From Lysobacter sp. (GTDB lineage Bacteria > Pseudomonadota > Gammaproteobacteria > Xanthomonadales > Xanthomonadaceae): a stretch of 64,000 nt of DNA. The notes beneath the pieces were generated by a model. It had not been told where the DNA came from. It saw only the letters and a list, made by a program, of their open reading frames with translations, and did no database searches. Of the stretch, positions 52,203 to 61,469 are shown piece after piece. Numbering within the stretch: position 1 is the first letter of the stretch; every line of letters begins with the position of its first letter. The position numbers were made by a program, and so were the translations under genes. The stretch is taken from NCBI GenBank assembly GCA_030151365.1, contig JASLDW010000036.1:1-64000 (forward strand), in the 5' to 3' direction.

Positions 52203-52260
52203 GCCGAAACATTAGCATGGGGTCAACGCCGGGCGTCACCGCCTGCTTTACACTGCTGCC

Positions 52261-52803
52261 ATGTCCGAACCCCTGCCCGACGCCCCCGCCCTGCAAGCCG
52301 AACTCGACCAGCTCGGGCTGGCGACCACCCCGTGGGAATTGCAGGGCGCGCTGATCGGCTGGATCGCCGGTGGCGGCGATGCCGACAGCGAGTGGCTGCG
52401 CAAGGTGATGGCCGATGCCGCCCTGCCCGCCCTGGCGGACGGCAGCGCGATCGGGCATTTCGGCCGCGGCACCCAGGCGCAGATCGAGGACAACGATCTC
52501 GGCCTGACCCTGCTGCTGCCCGACGAGGACACCACCCTGCAGGCGCGCAGCGCCGCCCTGTTCGACTGGTGCCGGCATTTCCTCGGCGCCTTCGGCCTCG
52601 CCGCCGGCGCGGAACCGCCGCTGTCCGAGGAAGGCGAGGAAGCGCTGCAGGATCTGGCGCGCCTGGCCACCGCCACCGCCGAACCGGATGGCGACGAGGA
52701 AGACGAAGCCGCCTTGGCCGAGATCGAGGAATTCGTGCGGGTCGCGGCGCTGCTGCTGCATGGCGACGTCGCCATCGCAAAACGCCGCCGCCAATTGCAC
52801 TGA
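52261..52803 (+). CDS. ygfB: YgfB/YecA-family (UPF0149) protein
   Basis: A 180-residue acidic helical protein. LATTPWELQGALIGWIAGGG and ALFDWCRHFLGAFGLAAG (the conserved WC-GFLxGF-type block) identify UPF0149. It sits upstream of pepP, as in E. coli and Pseudomonas. YgfB modulates AmpD/peptidoglycan signalling in Pseudomonas aeruginosa; whether this holds here is unknown. The next gene starts one base after its stop. Confidence 0.87.
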   Translation: MSEPLPDAPALQAELDQLGLATTPWELQGALIGWIAGGGDADSEWLRKVMADAALPALADGSAIGHFGRGTQAQIEDNDLGLTLLLPDEDTTLQARSAALFDWCRHFLGAFGLAAGAEPPLSEEGEEALQDLARLATATAEPDGDEEDEAALAEIEEFVRVAALLLHGDVAIAKRRRQLH

Positions 52804-52804
52804 G

Positions 52805-54127
52805 ATGGCGACCGGGCTGTCCGCAGCCACCTATGCCCGCCGCCGACGGCAACTGATGCGGCAGGTCGGCGATGACGGCATCGTCATCGTCCCGAGCGCG
52901 CCGGAACGCATCCGCAGCCGCGACACCCACTATCCCTATCGCCCCGACTCCGATCTCTGGTACCTGACCGGATTCGCCGAGCCGCAGGCCGTCCTGGTGC
53001 TGATCCCGGGGCGCGCGCACGGCGAATCCATCCTGTTCTGCCGCGAGCGCGACCCCGAACGCGAAGGCTGGGACGGCGCCCGCGTCGGGCCGGAAGACGC
53101 AGTGCATCAGCTCGGTTTCGACGACGCCTATCCCATCGACGATCTCGACGAGATCCTGCCCGGCCTGCTCGAAGGCCGCACGCGCGTCCACTACCACCTC
53201 GGCCGCGACACCGAGTTCGACCTCAAGCTGATCGGCTGGCTCAACCGCGCGCGCACGCACGGCCGCCGCGATCGCCAGTCGCCCAACGAATTCATCGAGC
53301 TCGGCCACCTCCTCGACGAAATGCGCCTGTTCAAGAGCGCCGAGGAATTGCGGGTGATGCAGCGCGCGATCGACATCAGCATCGAGGCGCACCAGGCGGC
53401 GATGCGCGCGGCGCGCCCAGGCATCGCCGAATACGAATTGCAGGCCGAACTCGAACGCGTGTTCCGCCGCAACGATGCCGTCCCCGCCTACGGCAGCATC
53501 GTCGGCGCGGGCGCCAACGCCTGCGTGCTGCACTACATCGACAACAATGCCAAATCCGGCAAGAACGACCTGATCCTGATCGACGCCGGCGCCGAGTATC
53601 GCGGCTACGCCTCCGACATCACCCGCACGTTTCCGGTCAACGGCCGTTTCAGCGCCGAACAGCGCGCCCTCCACGACCTGGTCGGCGCGGCGCAACGGGC
53701 GGCGCTGGCGCAGGCGCAGCCGGGCCGACCGTGGGCGGCGATGCACGAGGCGGCAATCGAAACCCTGACCGAAGGCCTGCTCGAACTCGGCCTGCTCAAG
53801 GGCACGCTCAGGCAGCACCTGAAGGACGAGAGCCACAAGCGTTTCACCCGCCACAAGACCGGTCACTGGCTCGGCCTCGATGTCCACGATGTCGGCGAAT
53901 ACCGCATCGACGGCGAATCGCGGGTGCTGGAACAAGGCATGGTGTTCACCGTCGAACCCGGCCTCTACGTTGGCCCCGACGACCGCAGCGTGGCGGCGAA
54001 ATGGCGCGGCATCGGCATCCGCACCGAAGACGACGTGGCAGTGACCGTCAACGGCCATCGCATTCTCAGCGACGCCCTGGTCCGCGACGCCGACGCCATC
54101 GAGGCCTTCATGGCCGACGCCCTATAA
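52805..54127 (+). CDS. pepP: Xaa-Pro aminopeptidase PepP
   Basis: A 440-residue M24B metallopeptidase that removes N-terminal residues before Pro. The N domain (residues 1-170) has YPYRPDSDLWYLTGFAEP. The dinuclear metal ligands are in ILIDAGAEYRGYASDITRTFPVNG (Asp, Asp), HKTGHWLGLDVHDVG (His), TVEPGLY (Glu) and GIGIRTEDDVAVT (Glu). The ATG at 52805 starts one base after ygfB. Confidence 0.94.
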   Translation: MATGLSAATYARRRRQLMRQVGDDGIVIVPSAPERIRSRDTHYPYRPDSDLWYLTGFAEPQAVLVLIPGRAHGESILFCRERDPEREGWDGARVGPEDAVHQLGFDDAYPIDDLDEILPGLLEGRTRVHYHLGRDTEFDLKLIGWLNRARTHGRRDRQSPNEFIELGHLLDEMRLFKSAEELRVMQRAIDISIEAHQAAMRAARPGIAEYELQAELERVFRRNDAVPAYGSIVGAGANACVLHYIDNNAKSGKNDLILIDAGAEYRGYASDITRTFPVNGRFSAEQRALHDLVGAAQRAALAQAQPGRPWAAMHEAAIETLTEGLLELGLLKGTLRQHLKDESHKRFTRHKTGHWLGLDVHDVGEYRIDGESRVLEQGMVFTVEPGLYVGPDDRSVAAKWRGIGIRTEDDVAVTVNGHRILSDALVRDADAIEAFMADAL

Positions 54128-54128
54128 T
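54123..54128 (+). promoter_or_regulatory. -10-like TATAAT over the pepP stop, possible purH promoter
   Basis: A perfect TATAAT covers the pepP stop codon, 34 bases before the purH ATG. The -35 region upstream is poor (no TTGACA-like hexamer at 16-18 bases), so strength is uncertain. Confidence 0.35.
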
Positions 54129-54162
54129 TACGGGCTCCCCGGCACCACCCCTCCGAGCACTC

Positions 54163-55752
54163 ATGCCCACGAATCCCGTGACTGGCGACGCCATCGCCAT
54201 CCGCCGCGCCCTGTTGTCCGTCTCCGACAAGACCGGGTTGATCGATCTCGCCAAGGCGCTGGCCGCGCGCGGCGTCGAACTGCTCTCGACCGGCGGCACC
54301 GCGAAGGCGATCCGCGAAGCCGGGCTGGCGGTGCAGGACGTCAGCGACGTCACCGGCTTCCCGGAAATGATGGACGGTCGCGTCAAGACCCTGCATCCGG
54401 TGGTGCACGGCGGCTTGCTCGGCCGTGCCGGCACCGACGACGCGGTGATGGCCGAACACGACATCGACCCGATCGACCTGCTTGTGCTCAATCTCTATCC
54501 GTTCGAGCAGGTCAGCGCCAATCCGGACAGTTCGTTCGCCGAGATCATCGAGAACATCGACATCGGCGGCCCGGCGATGCTGCGCTCCGCCGCGAAGAAT
54601 TTCGCGCGCGTCGCCGTCGCCACCGATCCCGCGCAATACGCCGCGCTGCTGGCCGAACTCGACGCGAACGATGGCGCGCTGTCGGCGCAGACGCGTTTCG
54701 CGCTTTCGGTGGCCGCGTTCAATCGCGTCGCCCAGTACGACGCCGCGATCAGCAACTACCTGTCCTCGATCGAGGCCGACGGCTCGCGTTCGGCGTTCTC
54801 GGCGCAGGCCAACGGCAGCTTCGTCAAGGTGATGGACCTGCGCTACGGCGAGAACCCGCACCAGCAGGCTGCGTTCTATCGCGATCTGTATCCGGCGCCG
54901 GGCTCGCTGGCGACCTTCACCCAGTTGCAGGGCAAGGAACTCAGCTACAACAACATCGCCGACAGCGATGCGGCCTGGGAATGCGTGCGCCAGTTCGACG
55001 CGCCGGCCTGCGTCATCGTCAAGCACGCCAATCCCTGCGGCGTGGCCGTCGGCAGCGGCCCGGCCGATGTCTACGAAAAGGCCTATGCTACCGATCCGAC
55101 CTCGGCTTTCGGCGGCATCCTCGCCTTCAATCGCAAGGTCGATGGCGCGACCGCGAAAACCATCCTCGACCGCCAGTTCGTCGAAGTGCTGATCGCGCCC
55201 GACTATGACGACGAGGCGCTGGCCTATGCGAAGAAGAAGGCCAACGTCCGCGTGCTGCGCATTCCGTTGGCACCGGCATCGAAGGGTTTCATCGACACCA
55301 AGCGCGTCGGCTCCGGAATGCTGATGCAGACCGCCGACGATCGCGTCGTCACCCGCGATGAACTCAAGGTGGTGACGAAGATCGCGCCGACCGAAGCGCA
55401 GTTCGCCGACCTGCTGTTCGCGTGGAAGGTCGCCAAGTTCGTCAAGTCGAACGCGATCGTCTATGCCAGGGATCTGCAGACCGTCGGCGTCGGTGCCGGC
55501 CAGATGAGCCGCGTGTATTCCGCGCGCATCGCCGGCATCAAGGCCGTCGACGCCGGATTCGTCGTACCCGGTTCGGTGATGGCCAGCGACGCCTTCTTCC
55601 CGTTCCGCGACGGCATCGACGCCGCTGCGGAAGCCGGCATCAAGGCAGTGATCCAGCCCGGCGGTTCGATGCGCGACAACGAAGTGATCGCTGCCGCCGA
55701 CGAACATGGCATCGCCATGGTGTTCACCGGCGTTCGCCACTTCCGTCATTGA
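54163..55752 (+). CDS. purH: PurH, AICAR transformylase/IMP cyclohydrolase
   Basis: A 529-residue bifunctional enzyme for the last two steps to IMP. The cyclohydrolase domain (residues about 12-160) has SVSDKTGLIDLAKALAARGVELLSTGGTAKAIREAG and RVKTLHPVVHGGLLGR. The transformylase domain has LRYGENPHQQAAFYRD, CVIVKHANPCGVAVG with the catalytic Lys-His, and GAGQMSRVYSARIAGIKA. purD follows after 10 bases. Confidence 0.96.
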   Translation: MPTNPVTGDAIAIRRALLSVSDKTGLIDLAKALAARGVELLSTGGTAKAIREAGLAVQDVSDVTGFPEMMDGRVKTLHPVVHGGLLGRAGTDDAVMAEHDIDPIDLLVLNLYPFEQVSANPDSSFAEIIENIDIGGPAMLRSAAKNFARVAVATDPAQYAALLAELDANDGALSAQTRFALSVAAFNRVAQYDAAISNYLSSIEADGSRSAFSAQANGSFVKVMDLRYGENPHQQAAFYRDLYPAPGSLATFTQLQGKELSYNNIADSDAAWECVRQFDAPACVIVKHANPCGVAVGSGPADVYEKAYATDPTSAFGGILAFNRKVDGATAKTILDRQFVEVLIAPDYDDEALAYAKKKANVRVLRIPLAPASKGFIDTKRVGSGMLMQTADDRVVTRDELKVVTKIAPTEAQFADLLFAWKVAKFVKSNAIVYARDLQTVGVGAGQMSRVYSARIAGIKAVDAGFVVPGSVMASDAFFPFRDGIDAAAEAGIKAVIQPGGSMRDNEVIAAADEHGIAMVFTGVRHFRH

Positions 55753-55762
55753 GGACGCTGCA

Positions 55763-57046
55763 ATGAAACTTCTCGTCATCGGTTCCGGTGGTCGCGAACA
55801 CGCGCTGGCCTGGCGGCTCGCGCAATCGCCGCGCGTCACTGAAGTGCTGGTTGCGCCCGGCAATGCCGGCACCGCGCATGAGCCGAAGTGCCGCAACATT
55901 GCGGTTTCCGCCACCGATCTCGACGGGCTGATCGCGCTCGCCCGTGACGAAGGCGCCGCCTTCACCGTGGTCGGCCCGGAAGCACCGCTCGTCGCCGGCG
56001 TGGTCGATCGTTTCCGCAACGCCGGATTGAAAATCTTCGGCCCGACCGCAAAGGCCGCGCAGCTGGAAGGCAGCAAGGCCTACGCCAAGGACTTCCTTGC
56101 CCGCCACGGCATTCCGACCGCGTTCTACGCCGTGCACACCGACGTCGACGCCGCGCTCGCTTACGTGCGCGAGAAGGGCGCGCCGATCGTGATCAAGGCC
56201 GACGGGCTTGCCGCCGGCAAGGGCGTGATCGTCGCGATGACGCTCGACGAAGCCGAAATCGCAGTGCGCGACATGTTGCAGGGCAATGCTTTCGGCAGCG
56301 CCGGTTCACGCGTGGTGATCGAGGAATTCCTCGCCGGCGAGGAAGCCAGCTTCATCTCGATGGTCGACGGCAAGACCGCGTTGCCGATGGCGACCTCGCA
56401 GGATCACAAGCGGGTCGGCGACGGCGACACGGGTCCCAATACCGGCGGCATGGGCGCGTATTCGCCTGCTCCCGTGGTGACGCCGGACGTGCATGCGCGA
56501 GTGATGCGCGAAATCGTCGAACCGACCGTCGCCGGCATGATCAAGGACGGTATCCCGTTCACCGGCTTCCTCTATGCAGGGTTGATGATCGATGCCGCCG
56601 GCGCGCCCAGGGTGATCGAATTCAACGTGCGCTTCGGCGATCCCGAAACCCAGCCGGTAATGCTGCGCCTGCAATCCGATTTCCCGGAACTGGTCGAAGC
56701 CGCGATCGACGGTCGCCTCGACCAGGTCGAAGCGCACTGGAATCCGCAGGTCTCGCTGGGCGTGGTGATGGCCGCCGAGCGCTATCCGGATGCGCCCCGC
56801 ACCGGCGATGTCATTCATGGCCTCGACGCTGCCAGTGATCCCGACTGCAAGGTGTTCCAGGCCGGTACCGCCTTCGATGCCGACGGCAACACCGTCACCG
56901 CGGGTGGTCGCGTGCTCTGCGTGTGCGCGCTCGGCAACTCGGTCGCCGATGCGCAACGCAAGGCCTATGCCGAAGTCGAGCGCATCCACTGGGATGGCGA
57001 ATTCCACCGCAGCGACATCGGTTGGCGGGCGATGGAGCGCGGTTAA
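55763..57046 (+). CDS. purD: PurD, phosphoribosylamine-glycine ligase
   Basis: A 427-residue ATP-grasp enzyme, step two of purine synthesis. MKLLVIGSGGREHALAWRLAQSP binds phosphoribosylamine, IKADGLAAGKGVIVA and VVIEEFLAGEEASF bind ATP, and FNVRFGDPETQPVMLRL is the metal and catalytic block. It forms an operon with purH; its stop overlaps the convergent small gene by 4 bases. Confidence 0.96.
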   Translation: MKLLVIGSGGREHALAWRLAQSPRVTEVLVAPGNAGTAHEPKCRNIAVSATDLDGLIALARDEGAAFTVVGPEAPLVAGVVDRFRNAGLKIFGPTAKAAQLEGSKAYAKDFLARHGIPTAFYAVHTDVDAALAYVREKGAPIVIKADGLAAGKGVIVAMTLDEAEIAVRDMLQGNAFGSAGSRVVIEEFLAGEEASFISMVDGKTALPMATSQDHKRVGDGDTGPNTGGMGAYSPAPVVTPDVHARVMREIVEPTVAGMIKDGIPFTGFLYAGLMIDAAGAPRVIEFNVRFGDPETQPVMLRLQSDFPELVEAAIDGRLDQVEAHWNPQVSLGVVMAAERYPDAPRTGDVIHGLDAASDPDCKVFQAGTAFDADGNTVTAGGRVLCVCALGNSVADAQRKAYAEVERIHWDGEFHRSDIGWRAMERG

Positions 57047-57330
57047 TGCATCGTGCCCGGCGCGTCTTCGGCGGGCACCACCGGTTGCAACTGCATGGCC
57101 ACCTCTTCCAGTTCGGCGATCTCGGCTTCCAGCGCATCATGCAACTCGCCCTGGCTCGTCATCAGGGCCTCGATATGATCCGCCTGCTTGAGTTTCTTCA
57201 ACTCGCCGTCGAACAACAACCACTGCGCCGTCAGGCGCTCGACATTGTTCTTCGAGTAATGACGCATCTCCTTGAGCTGCGCCAGCGTGTCGTTCACGTG
57301 GTCGAGCACGGTCTTGGCATCCGCGGACAT
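57043..57330 (-). CDS. Small conserved-looking helical protein, unknown function
   Basis: A 95-residue protein, charged and helical (TVLDHVNDTLAQLKEMRHYSKNNVERLTAQWLLFDGELKKLKQADHIEALMTSQGELHDALEAEIAELEEVAMQL), likely a coiled coil, with no signal or membrane segment. It is convergent with purD. GGAGATC precedes the ATG, supporting translation. No family recognised. Confidence 0.6.
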   Translation of the reverse strand: MSADAKTVLDHVNDTLAQLKEMRHYSKNNVERLTAQWLLFDGELKKLKQADHIEALMTSQGELHDALEAEIAELEEVAMQLQPVVPAEDAPGTMH

Positions 57331-57438
57331 GGCGATCTCCTGTACGGGGTTCCAAGCGCAGGGTAGTCGCGGGAAGCTGGCTGGCAGCGAAACGCCCGAT
57401 TGCGTCTGCTACGCTCCCTCCAACTCCGGGGAGCCCGC

Positions 57439-59322
57439 ATGTCCCATTCCCAATTCGCCCTGCTGCGCCAGCGCCGCTTCGCGCCGTTCTTCGCGGTGCA
57501 ATGCCTCAACGCCTTCAACGACAACGTGTTCCGCCAGGGCATCATCGGCCTGCTGTTCTGGCTGCGGGTGCCGGACTCCGAACGCGGCCTGTACACGCAG
57601 CTGGCGCCGGCGATCTTCATCCTCCCTTACTTCCTGTTCTCGGCCACCGCGGGCCAGATCGCCGAGAAGATGGAGAAGGCGAAACTGATCCGTCTCGCCA
57701 TGCTGCTCGGCGTGCTGATCATGCTGGTCGCGGCGCTCGGTTTCGTGACCCATCACCTGCCGCTGCTGTTGATCGCCCTGTTCGCGACCGGCGTGCATTC
57801 GACGCTGTTCGGGCCGGTGAAGTATTCGATCCTGCCGGCGGTGCTGCATCCGCGCGAACTTACCGGCGGCAATGGCCTGGTCGAGATGGGCACTTCGATC
57901 TCGATCCTCGTTGGCATGATCGTCGGCGGCCTGATCTTCAGCATTGGCGGCGCGCAATCGCCGTGGCTGGCCGGCGCCGCGGTGCTGGCGATCGCGACCG
58001 CGGCATGGATCGCGGCGAAATTGATACCCGTCGTCGGCGCCAGCGCGCCCGATCTCCGCATCAACTGGAATCCGGTCACCGAAACCGTCGGCGTGATGAA
58101 GCTGGCGCGCAAGCAGCTGGCGGTGCGCAACGCGGTGCTGGGCGTGTCGTGGTTCTGGTTCGTCGGCACGGTGTTCGCGGCGGAACTGCCCGACTACGCG
58201 CCGCTCAATCTCGGCGGCGCCAACACGCTCTACGTCTTCGTGCTGGCGCTGTTCTCGATCGGCACCGGGCTCGGCGCGGTGTTGTGCGAGAAGCTCTCGT
58301 CGCGCACGGTCGAGATCGGCCTGGTGCCGCTCGGCGCTTTCGGCATCAGCGTCTTCCTGTTCGATCTTTACTTCGCGCGATCGGGTGCCGCACCCGTGCA
58401 CGGCCTCGACATCGCCGGCTTCATGCATCAGCCGGGCAGTTGGCGGATTGCGATCGATCTCGTCGGCATCGGCCTGTTCACCGGCTTCTTCGTGGTGCCG
58501 CTGTTCGCCCTGATCCAGAGCCGCACGCCGAAAGACGAGCTTTCACGCGTGATCGGCGCGCTCAACATCCAGAACTCGGGCTTCGTGGTCGCGGCGTCGC
58601 TGATCTGCCTCGCCTTGCGCGAATACCTGCACTGGACCATTCCGCAGATCTTCCTCGCGCTCGCCGTCGCCAATACCCTGGTCGCGCTCTGGATCTTCAC
58701 GATCGTCCCGGAATTCCTGATGCGCTTCCTCAGCTGGGTGCTGGTGCGCACGCTGTACCGGCTGCGCACGCGCGGCATCGACCACATTCCCGACGAAGGC
58801 GCGGCGCTGATCGTCTGCAACCACGTCAGCTTCATGGACGCACTGATCCTCTCGGCGTCGATCCCGCGCCCGGTGCGCTTCGTCATGTACTACAAGATCT
58901 TCAACATCCCGGTGATGCGCTGGATCTTCAGGACGGCGAAAGCGATCCCGATCGCCGGCGCGAAGGAAAATCCGGAACTGATGCAACGCGCGTTCGCGGA
59001 AATCGACGCCGCCTTGGCCGAAGGCGAACTGGTCGGCATCTTCCCGGAAGGCGCGTTGACCAAGGATGGCGAAATCGCGACGTTCAAATCGGGCGTCGAA
59101 AAGATCCTCGAACAGCGCCCGGTGCCGGTGATTCCGATGGCCCTGCGCGGAATGTGGTCGAGCATGTGGAGCCGTCGCGACTCCAGGCTGCATCGCGCGC
59201 GATTGCCACGGCGATTCCGCGCGCATGTCGATGTCGTCGCCGATGCACCGATCGACGGCCATGGCGTCACCAGTGAAACGCTGGAAGCCAAGGTGCGCGA
59301 GCTGCGCGGGAATGCGGCCTGA
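57439..59322 (+). CDS. MFS transporter fused to a 1-acyl-glycerol-3-phosphate acyltransferase (LplT-PlsC type)
   Basis: A 627-residue fusion. Residues 1-415 are a 12-helix MFS transporter like LplT (FAVQCLNAFNDNVFRQGIIGLLFWL, FSATAGQIAEKMEKAKLIR). Residues 435-627 are a PlsC domain with NHVSFMDALIL (HX4D catalytic motif), YYKIFNIPVMRW and FPEGALTKDGEI. Such fusions take up lysophospholipids and re-acylate them at the inner membrane; the acyl-ACP synthetase part found in some three-part versions is absent here. Confidence 0.9.
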   Translation: MSHSQFALLRQRRFAPFFAVQCLNAFNDNVFRQGIIGLLFWLRVPDSERGLYTQLAPAIFILPYFLFSATAGQIAEKMEKAKLIRLAMLLGVLIMLVAALGFVTHHLPLLLIALFATGVHSTLFGPVKYSILPAVLHPRELTGGNGLVEMGTSISILVGMIVGGLIFSIGGAQSPWLAGAAVLAIATAAWIAAKLIPVVGASAPDLRINWNPVTETVGVMKLARKQLAVRNAVLGVSWFWFVGTVFAAELPDYAPLNLGGANTLYVFVLALFSIGTGLGAVLCEKLSSRTVEIGLVPLGAFGISVFLFDLYFARSGAAPVHGLDIAGFMHQPGSWRIAIDLVGIGLFTGFFVVPLFALIQSRTPKDELSRVIGALNIQNSGFVVAASLICLALREYLHWTIPQIFLALAVANTLVALWIFTIVPEFLMRFLSWVLVRTLYRLRTRGIDHIPDEGAALIVCNHVSFMDALILSASIPRPVRFVMYYKIFNIPVMRWIFRTAKAIPIAGAKENPELMQRAFAEIDAALAEGELVGIFPEGALTKDGEIATFKSGVEKILEQRPVPVIPMALRGMWSSMWSRRDSRLHRARLPRRFRAHVDVVADAPIDGHGVTSETLEAKVRELRGNAA

Positions 59323-59373
59323 GGTCGACGCCGCCTGCTATGCTCGCCCGAAATCCAACGAGAGGGGCAGGCT

Positions 59374-59685
59374 GTGGCGAATTCCAGGAACATTCCGAAC
59401 CATCTGGCGTGGACGATCATCTCGACCGTCCTCGGCACCTTGCTGTGCTGCCCGCTGGGCCTGCTCGGCATCGTCGGCATCGTGTATTCGTCGAAGGTCG
59501 ATCGCCTCGCCAATGCCGATGATGTCGCCGCTGCGCAGAATGCCTCCGGCAACGCCAAGACCTGGGCGATCGTCGCCACGGTGCTGGCCGCGATCGGCTT
59601 GCTGATCAACATCTGGTTCCGCATGCACGGCGGAAGCGAAGCCTTGCTGCACCAGATCCAGGCGATGCAAGCCGCCGGGAAGTGA
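59374..59685 (+). CDS. CD225/dispanin-domain small membrane protein
   Basis: A 103-residue protein with a GTG start and AGGGGC ribosome site. Two membrane segments: WTIISTVLGTLLCCPLGLLGIVGIVYSSKVD, the CD225 motif, and WAIVATVLAAIGLLINIWF. The membrane-insertion Cys pair is present (CC at residues about 25-26). Function in bacteria is unknown. It overlaps the DUF2752 gene by 4 bases, a common pairing. Confidence 0.87.
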   Translation: MANSRNIPNHLAWTIISTVLGTLLCCPLGLLGIVGIVYSSKVDRLANADDVAAAQNASGNAKTWAIVATVLAAIGLLINIWFRMHGGSEALLHQIQAMQAAGK

Positions 59686-60131
59686 CGGCCACGACCGCCA
59701 CGCTGCCCATGCAGCCCTCCGCGCGTCGCGCGTGGGGGCTGTCGGCGCTGGCCGTCGTCGGCGCCTGCCTGGCCATCTTCCTCTATCGCAATGATCCCGC
59801 GAACCCGGCCAGCCAGTGGGCCAGCTGCGTCTTCCGCGACATCACCGGCTGGTACTGCATCGGTTGCGGAATGACGCGCGCCTGTTACGCGATGCTGCAC
59901 GGCCATCCCCTGCATGCGTTCGCGATGAATCCGCTCGGCGTCGTCCTGATGCCGATCGCGGCGCTGTCGCTGGCGTGGTGGGCGGGCTGGCAACCGCGCG
60001 CGTTCGCGCCGCTGATGCGCGTGTTGAACACGCCGAAACTGTGGATGATCCTGCTTCCCGCCTACTGGATCGCCCGCAACCTGCCGTGGCCGCCGTTCCA
60101 CTGGCTGGCGCCGGGCGGGCTCAACTGGTAA
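59682..60131 (+). CDS. DUF2752 membrane protein
   Basis: A 149-residue protein with a GTG start. DITGWYCIGCGMTRACYAMLHGH is the DUF2752 signature with its CxGCGxTR block, followed by two or three membrane helices. Always found with CD225-type or similar small membrane genes, as here. Function is unknown. Confidence 0.85.
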   Translation: MTATTATLPMQPSARRAWGLSALAVVGACLAIFLYRNDPANPASQWASCVFRDITGWYCIGCGMTRACYAMLHGHPLHAFAMNPLGVVLMPIAALSLAWWAGWQPRAFAPLMRVLNTPKLWMILLPAYWIARNLPWPPFHWLAPGGLNW

Positions 60132-60152
60132 CGATCGGCGGGTAACGCTTCG

Positions 60153-61049
60153 TCAGGCGCGTTCGCCCGCGGCCCATCGCTCGATCAGCCAGCGCGAAAT
60201 CGAGACGCGCGGCGACACTTCCAGGTCGTTCTCGCCACCGCGGCCTTCCAGCGCGCGCATCACTTCGTCGTGGGTGAACCAGCGCGCGTCTTCCAGTTCG
60301 TCCTGATGCGTGTCCGGAATATCGGCCTCGGCGTGGGCGACGAAACCGAGCATCAGCGAACCCGGGAACGGCCACGGCTGCGAGGCCAGGTAACGACTGC
60401 GCAGCACACGCACCCTGCTTTCCTCGAACACTTCCCGTTGCACGGTCTGTTCCAGCGACTCGCCCGGTTCGACGAAACCGGCCAGGGTCGAATAGCGCAT
60501 CTTCGGCATCCACGTCGATTGGCGGCCGAGCAGCAGGCGTTCGCCATCGCTGACCGCGACGATCACCGCGGGATCGCTGCGCGGATACTGCACCGTGCCG
60601 CAGGCCGCGCAATCGCCCTGCCAACCCGCGCGCGAAAACACCAGCCCTCCGCCGCACGCCGGGCAATGGCGATGCATCGAACGCCAGCGCAACACCGCGC
60701 GTGCCTGCGCGAACAAGGTGGATTCGAACGCCGGCCACTGCATCGCCGCCGCGCGCAGGTCGAGCGTGCGCTGGCCCTCCGGCCACTCGCCGATCAATCG
60801 CGCGAACCACGGCAGGTCGCCCTGCATCCCGAGGAAGACCGCGTCATCCGGCAAATCGCCCGACAACACCTGCAAGCCGCCTCGCGCATCGATGGCCGTG
60901 CGGCCTTCGTTGTCGACGCCGATATGGCGTGCCCGCTCGCGCAGTAAGGCGAGCGCGACTTCGTCATTGCGCAAATGATCGGCGCGATCCAGCGGTTCGG
61001 CGATGAAGGCGAAGCCGGGGAGATCGTGTCCGACGGAAGCAGGACTCAT
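60153..61049 (-). CDS. nudC: NudC, NAD(+)/NADH pyrophosphatase and RNA decapping Nudix enzyme
   Basis: A 298-residue Nudix hydrolase. The zinc ribbon is HCPACGGGLVFSRAGWQGDCAACG. The Nudix box is GFVEPGESLEQTVQREVFEESRV, and SQPWPFPGSLMLGFVA is the NudC-specific motif after it. The enzyme cleaves NAD and removes NAD caps from RNA. It overlaps erpA by 4 bases. Confidence 0.94.
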   Translation of the reverse strand: MSPASVGHDLPGFAFIAEPLDRADHLRNDEVALALLRERARHIGVDNEGRTAIDARGGLQVLSGDLPDDAVFLGMQGDLPWFARLIGEWPEGQRTLDLRAAAMQWPAFESTLFAQARAVLRWRSMHRHCPACGGGLVFSRAGWQGDCAACGTVQYPRSDPAVIVAVSDGERLLLGRQSTWMPKMRYSTLAGFVEPGESLEQTVQREVFEESRVRVLRSRYLASQPWPFPGSLMLGFVAHAEADIPDTHQDELEDARWFTHDEVMRALEGRGGENDLEVSPRVSISRWLIERWAAGERA

Positions 61050-61423
61050 GTCGTGAACGACGATCCGCAGCCGCAGGTGGTCTTGGCGTTGGGATTGCGG
61101 ATGGTGAATTGCGCGCCGGTCAGCGATTCGACGTAATCGACGGTCGCGCCCATCAGGTACTGCAGGCTCAGCGGATCGACCAGCAGGGTCACGCCGTTGG
61201 TGACCACGGCGAGGTCGTCTTCCGCCTGCGATTCATCGAACTCGAAGCCGTACTGGAAGCCCGAACAACCGCCGCCCTGGATGTAGACGCGCAGCTTGAG
61301 GTCGGCATTGCCTTCCTCGGCGATCAGCTCGGCGACCTTGGCGGCCGCGGCCGGGGTGAACTCGAGCGGCGTCTCCAGCTGCTGGTAGCTGGGCGTCACG
61401 GCGGTGGCAGGTTGCGCTTCCAT
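61046..61423 (-). CDS. erpA: ErpA, iron-sulfur cluster insertion protein
   Basis: A 125-residue A-type Fe-S carrier. The three cluster Cys are in IQGGGCSGFQYGF and TTCGCGSSF, and LEFTPAAAAKVAELIAEEGNADLKLRVYI is the family start. It hands [4Fe-4S] clusters to target proteins. The first 15 residues are a short extra tail. It overlaps nudC by 4 bases. Confidence 0.93.
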   Translation of the reverse strand: MEAQPATAVTPSYQQLETPLEFTPAAAAKVAELIAEEGNADLKLRVYIQGGGCSGFQYGFEFDESQAEDDLAVVTNGVTLLVDPLSLQYLMGATVDYVESLTGAQFTIRNPNAKTTCGCGSSFTT

Positions 61424-61469
61424 GGCACAAGGATAAGGGCGAACGGCGCCGATTCAAGCGAATCGATGC

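Noticed and set aside
53965..56076. A 703-residue minus-strand frame over purH and purD
   Set aside because: Shadow of two strongly supported plus-strand enzymes; no motifs of its own.
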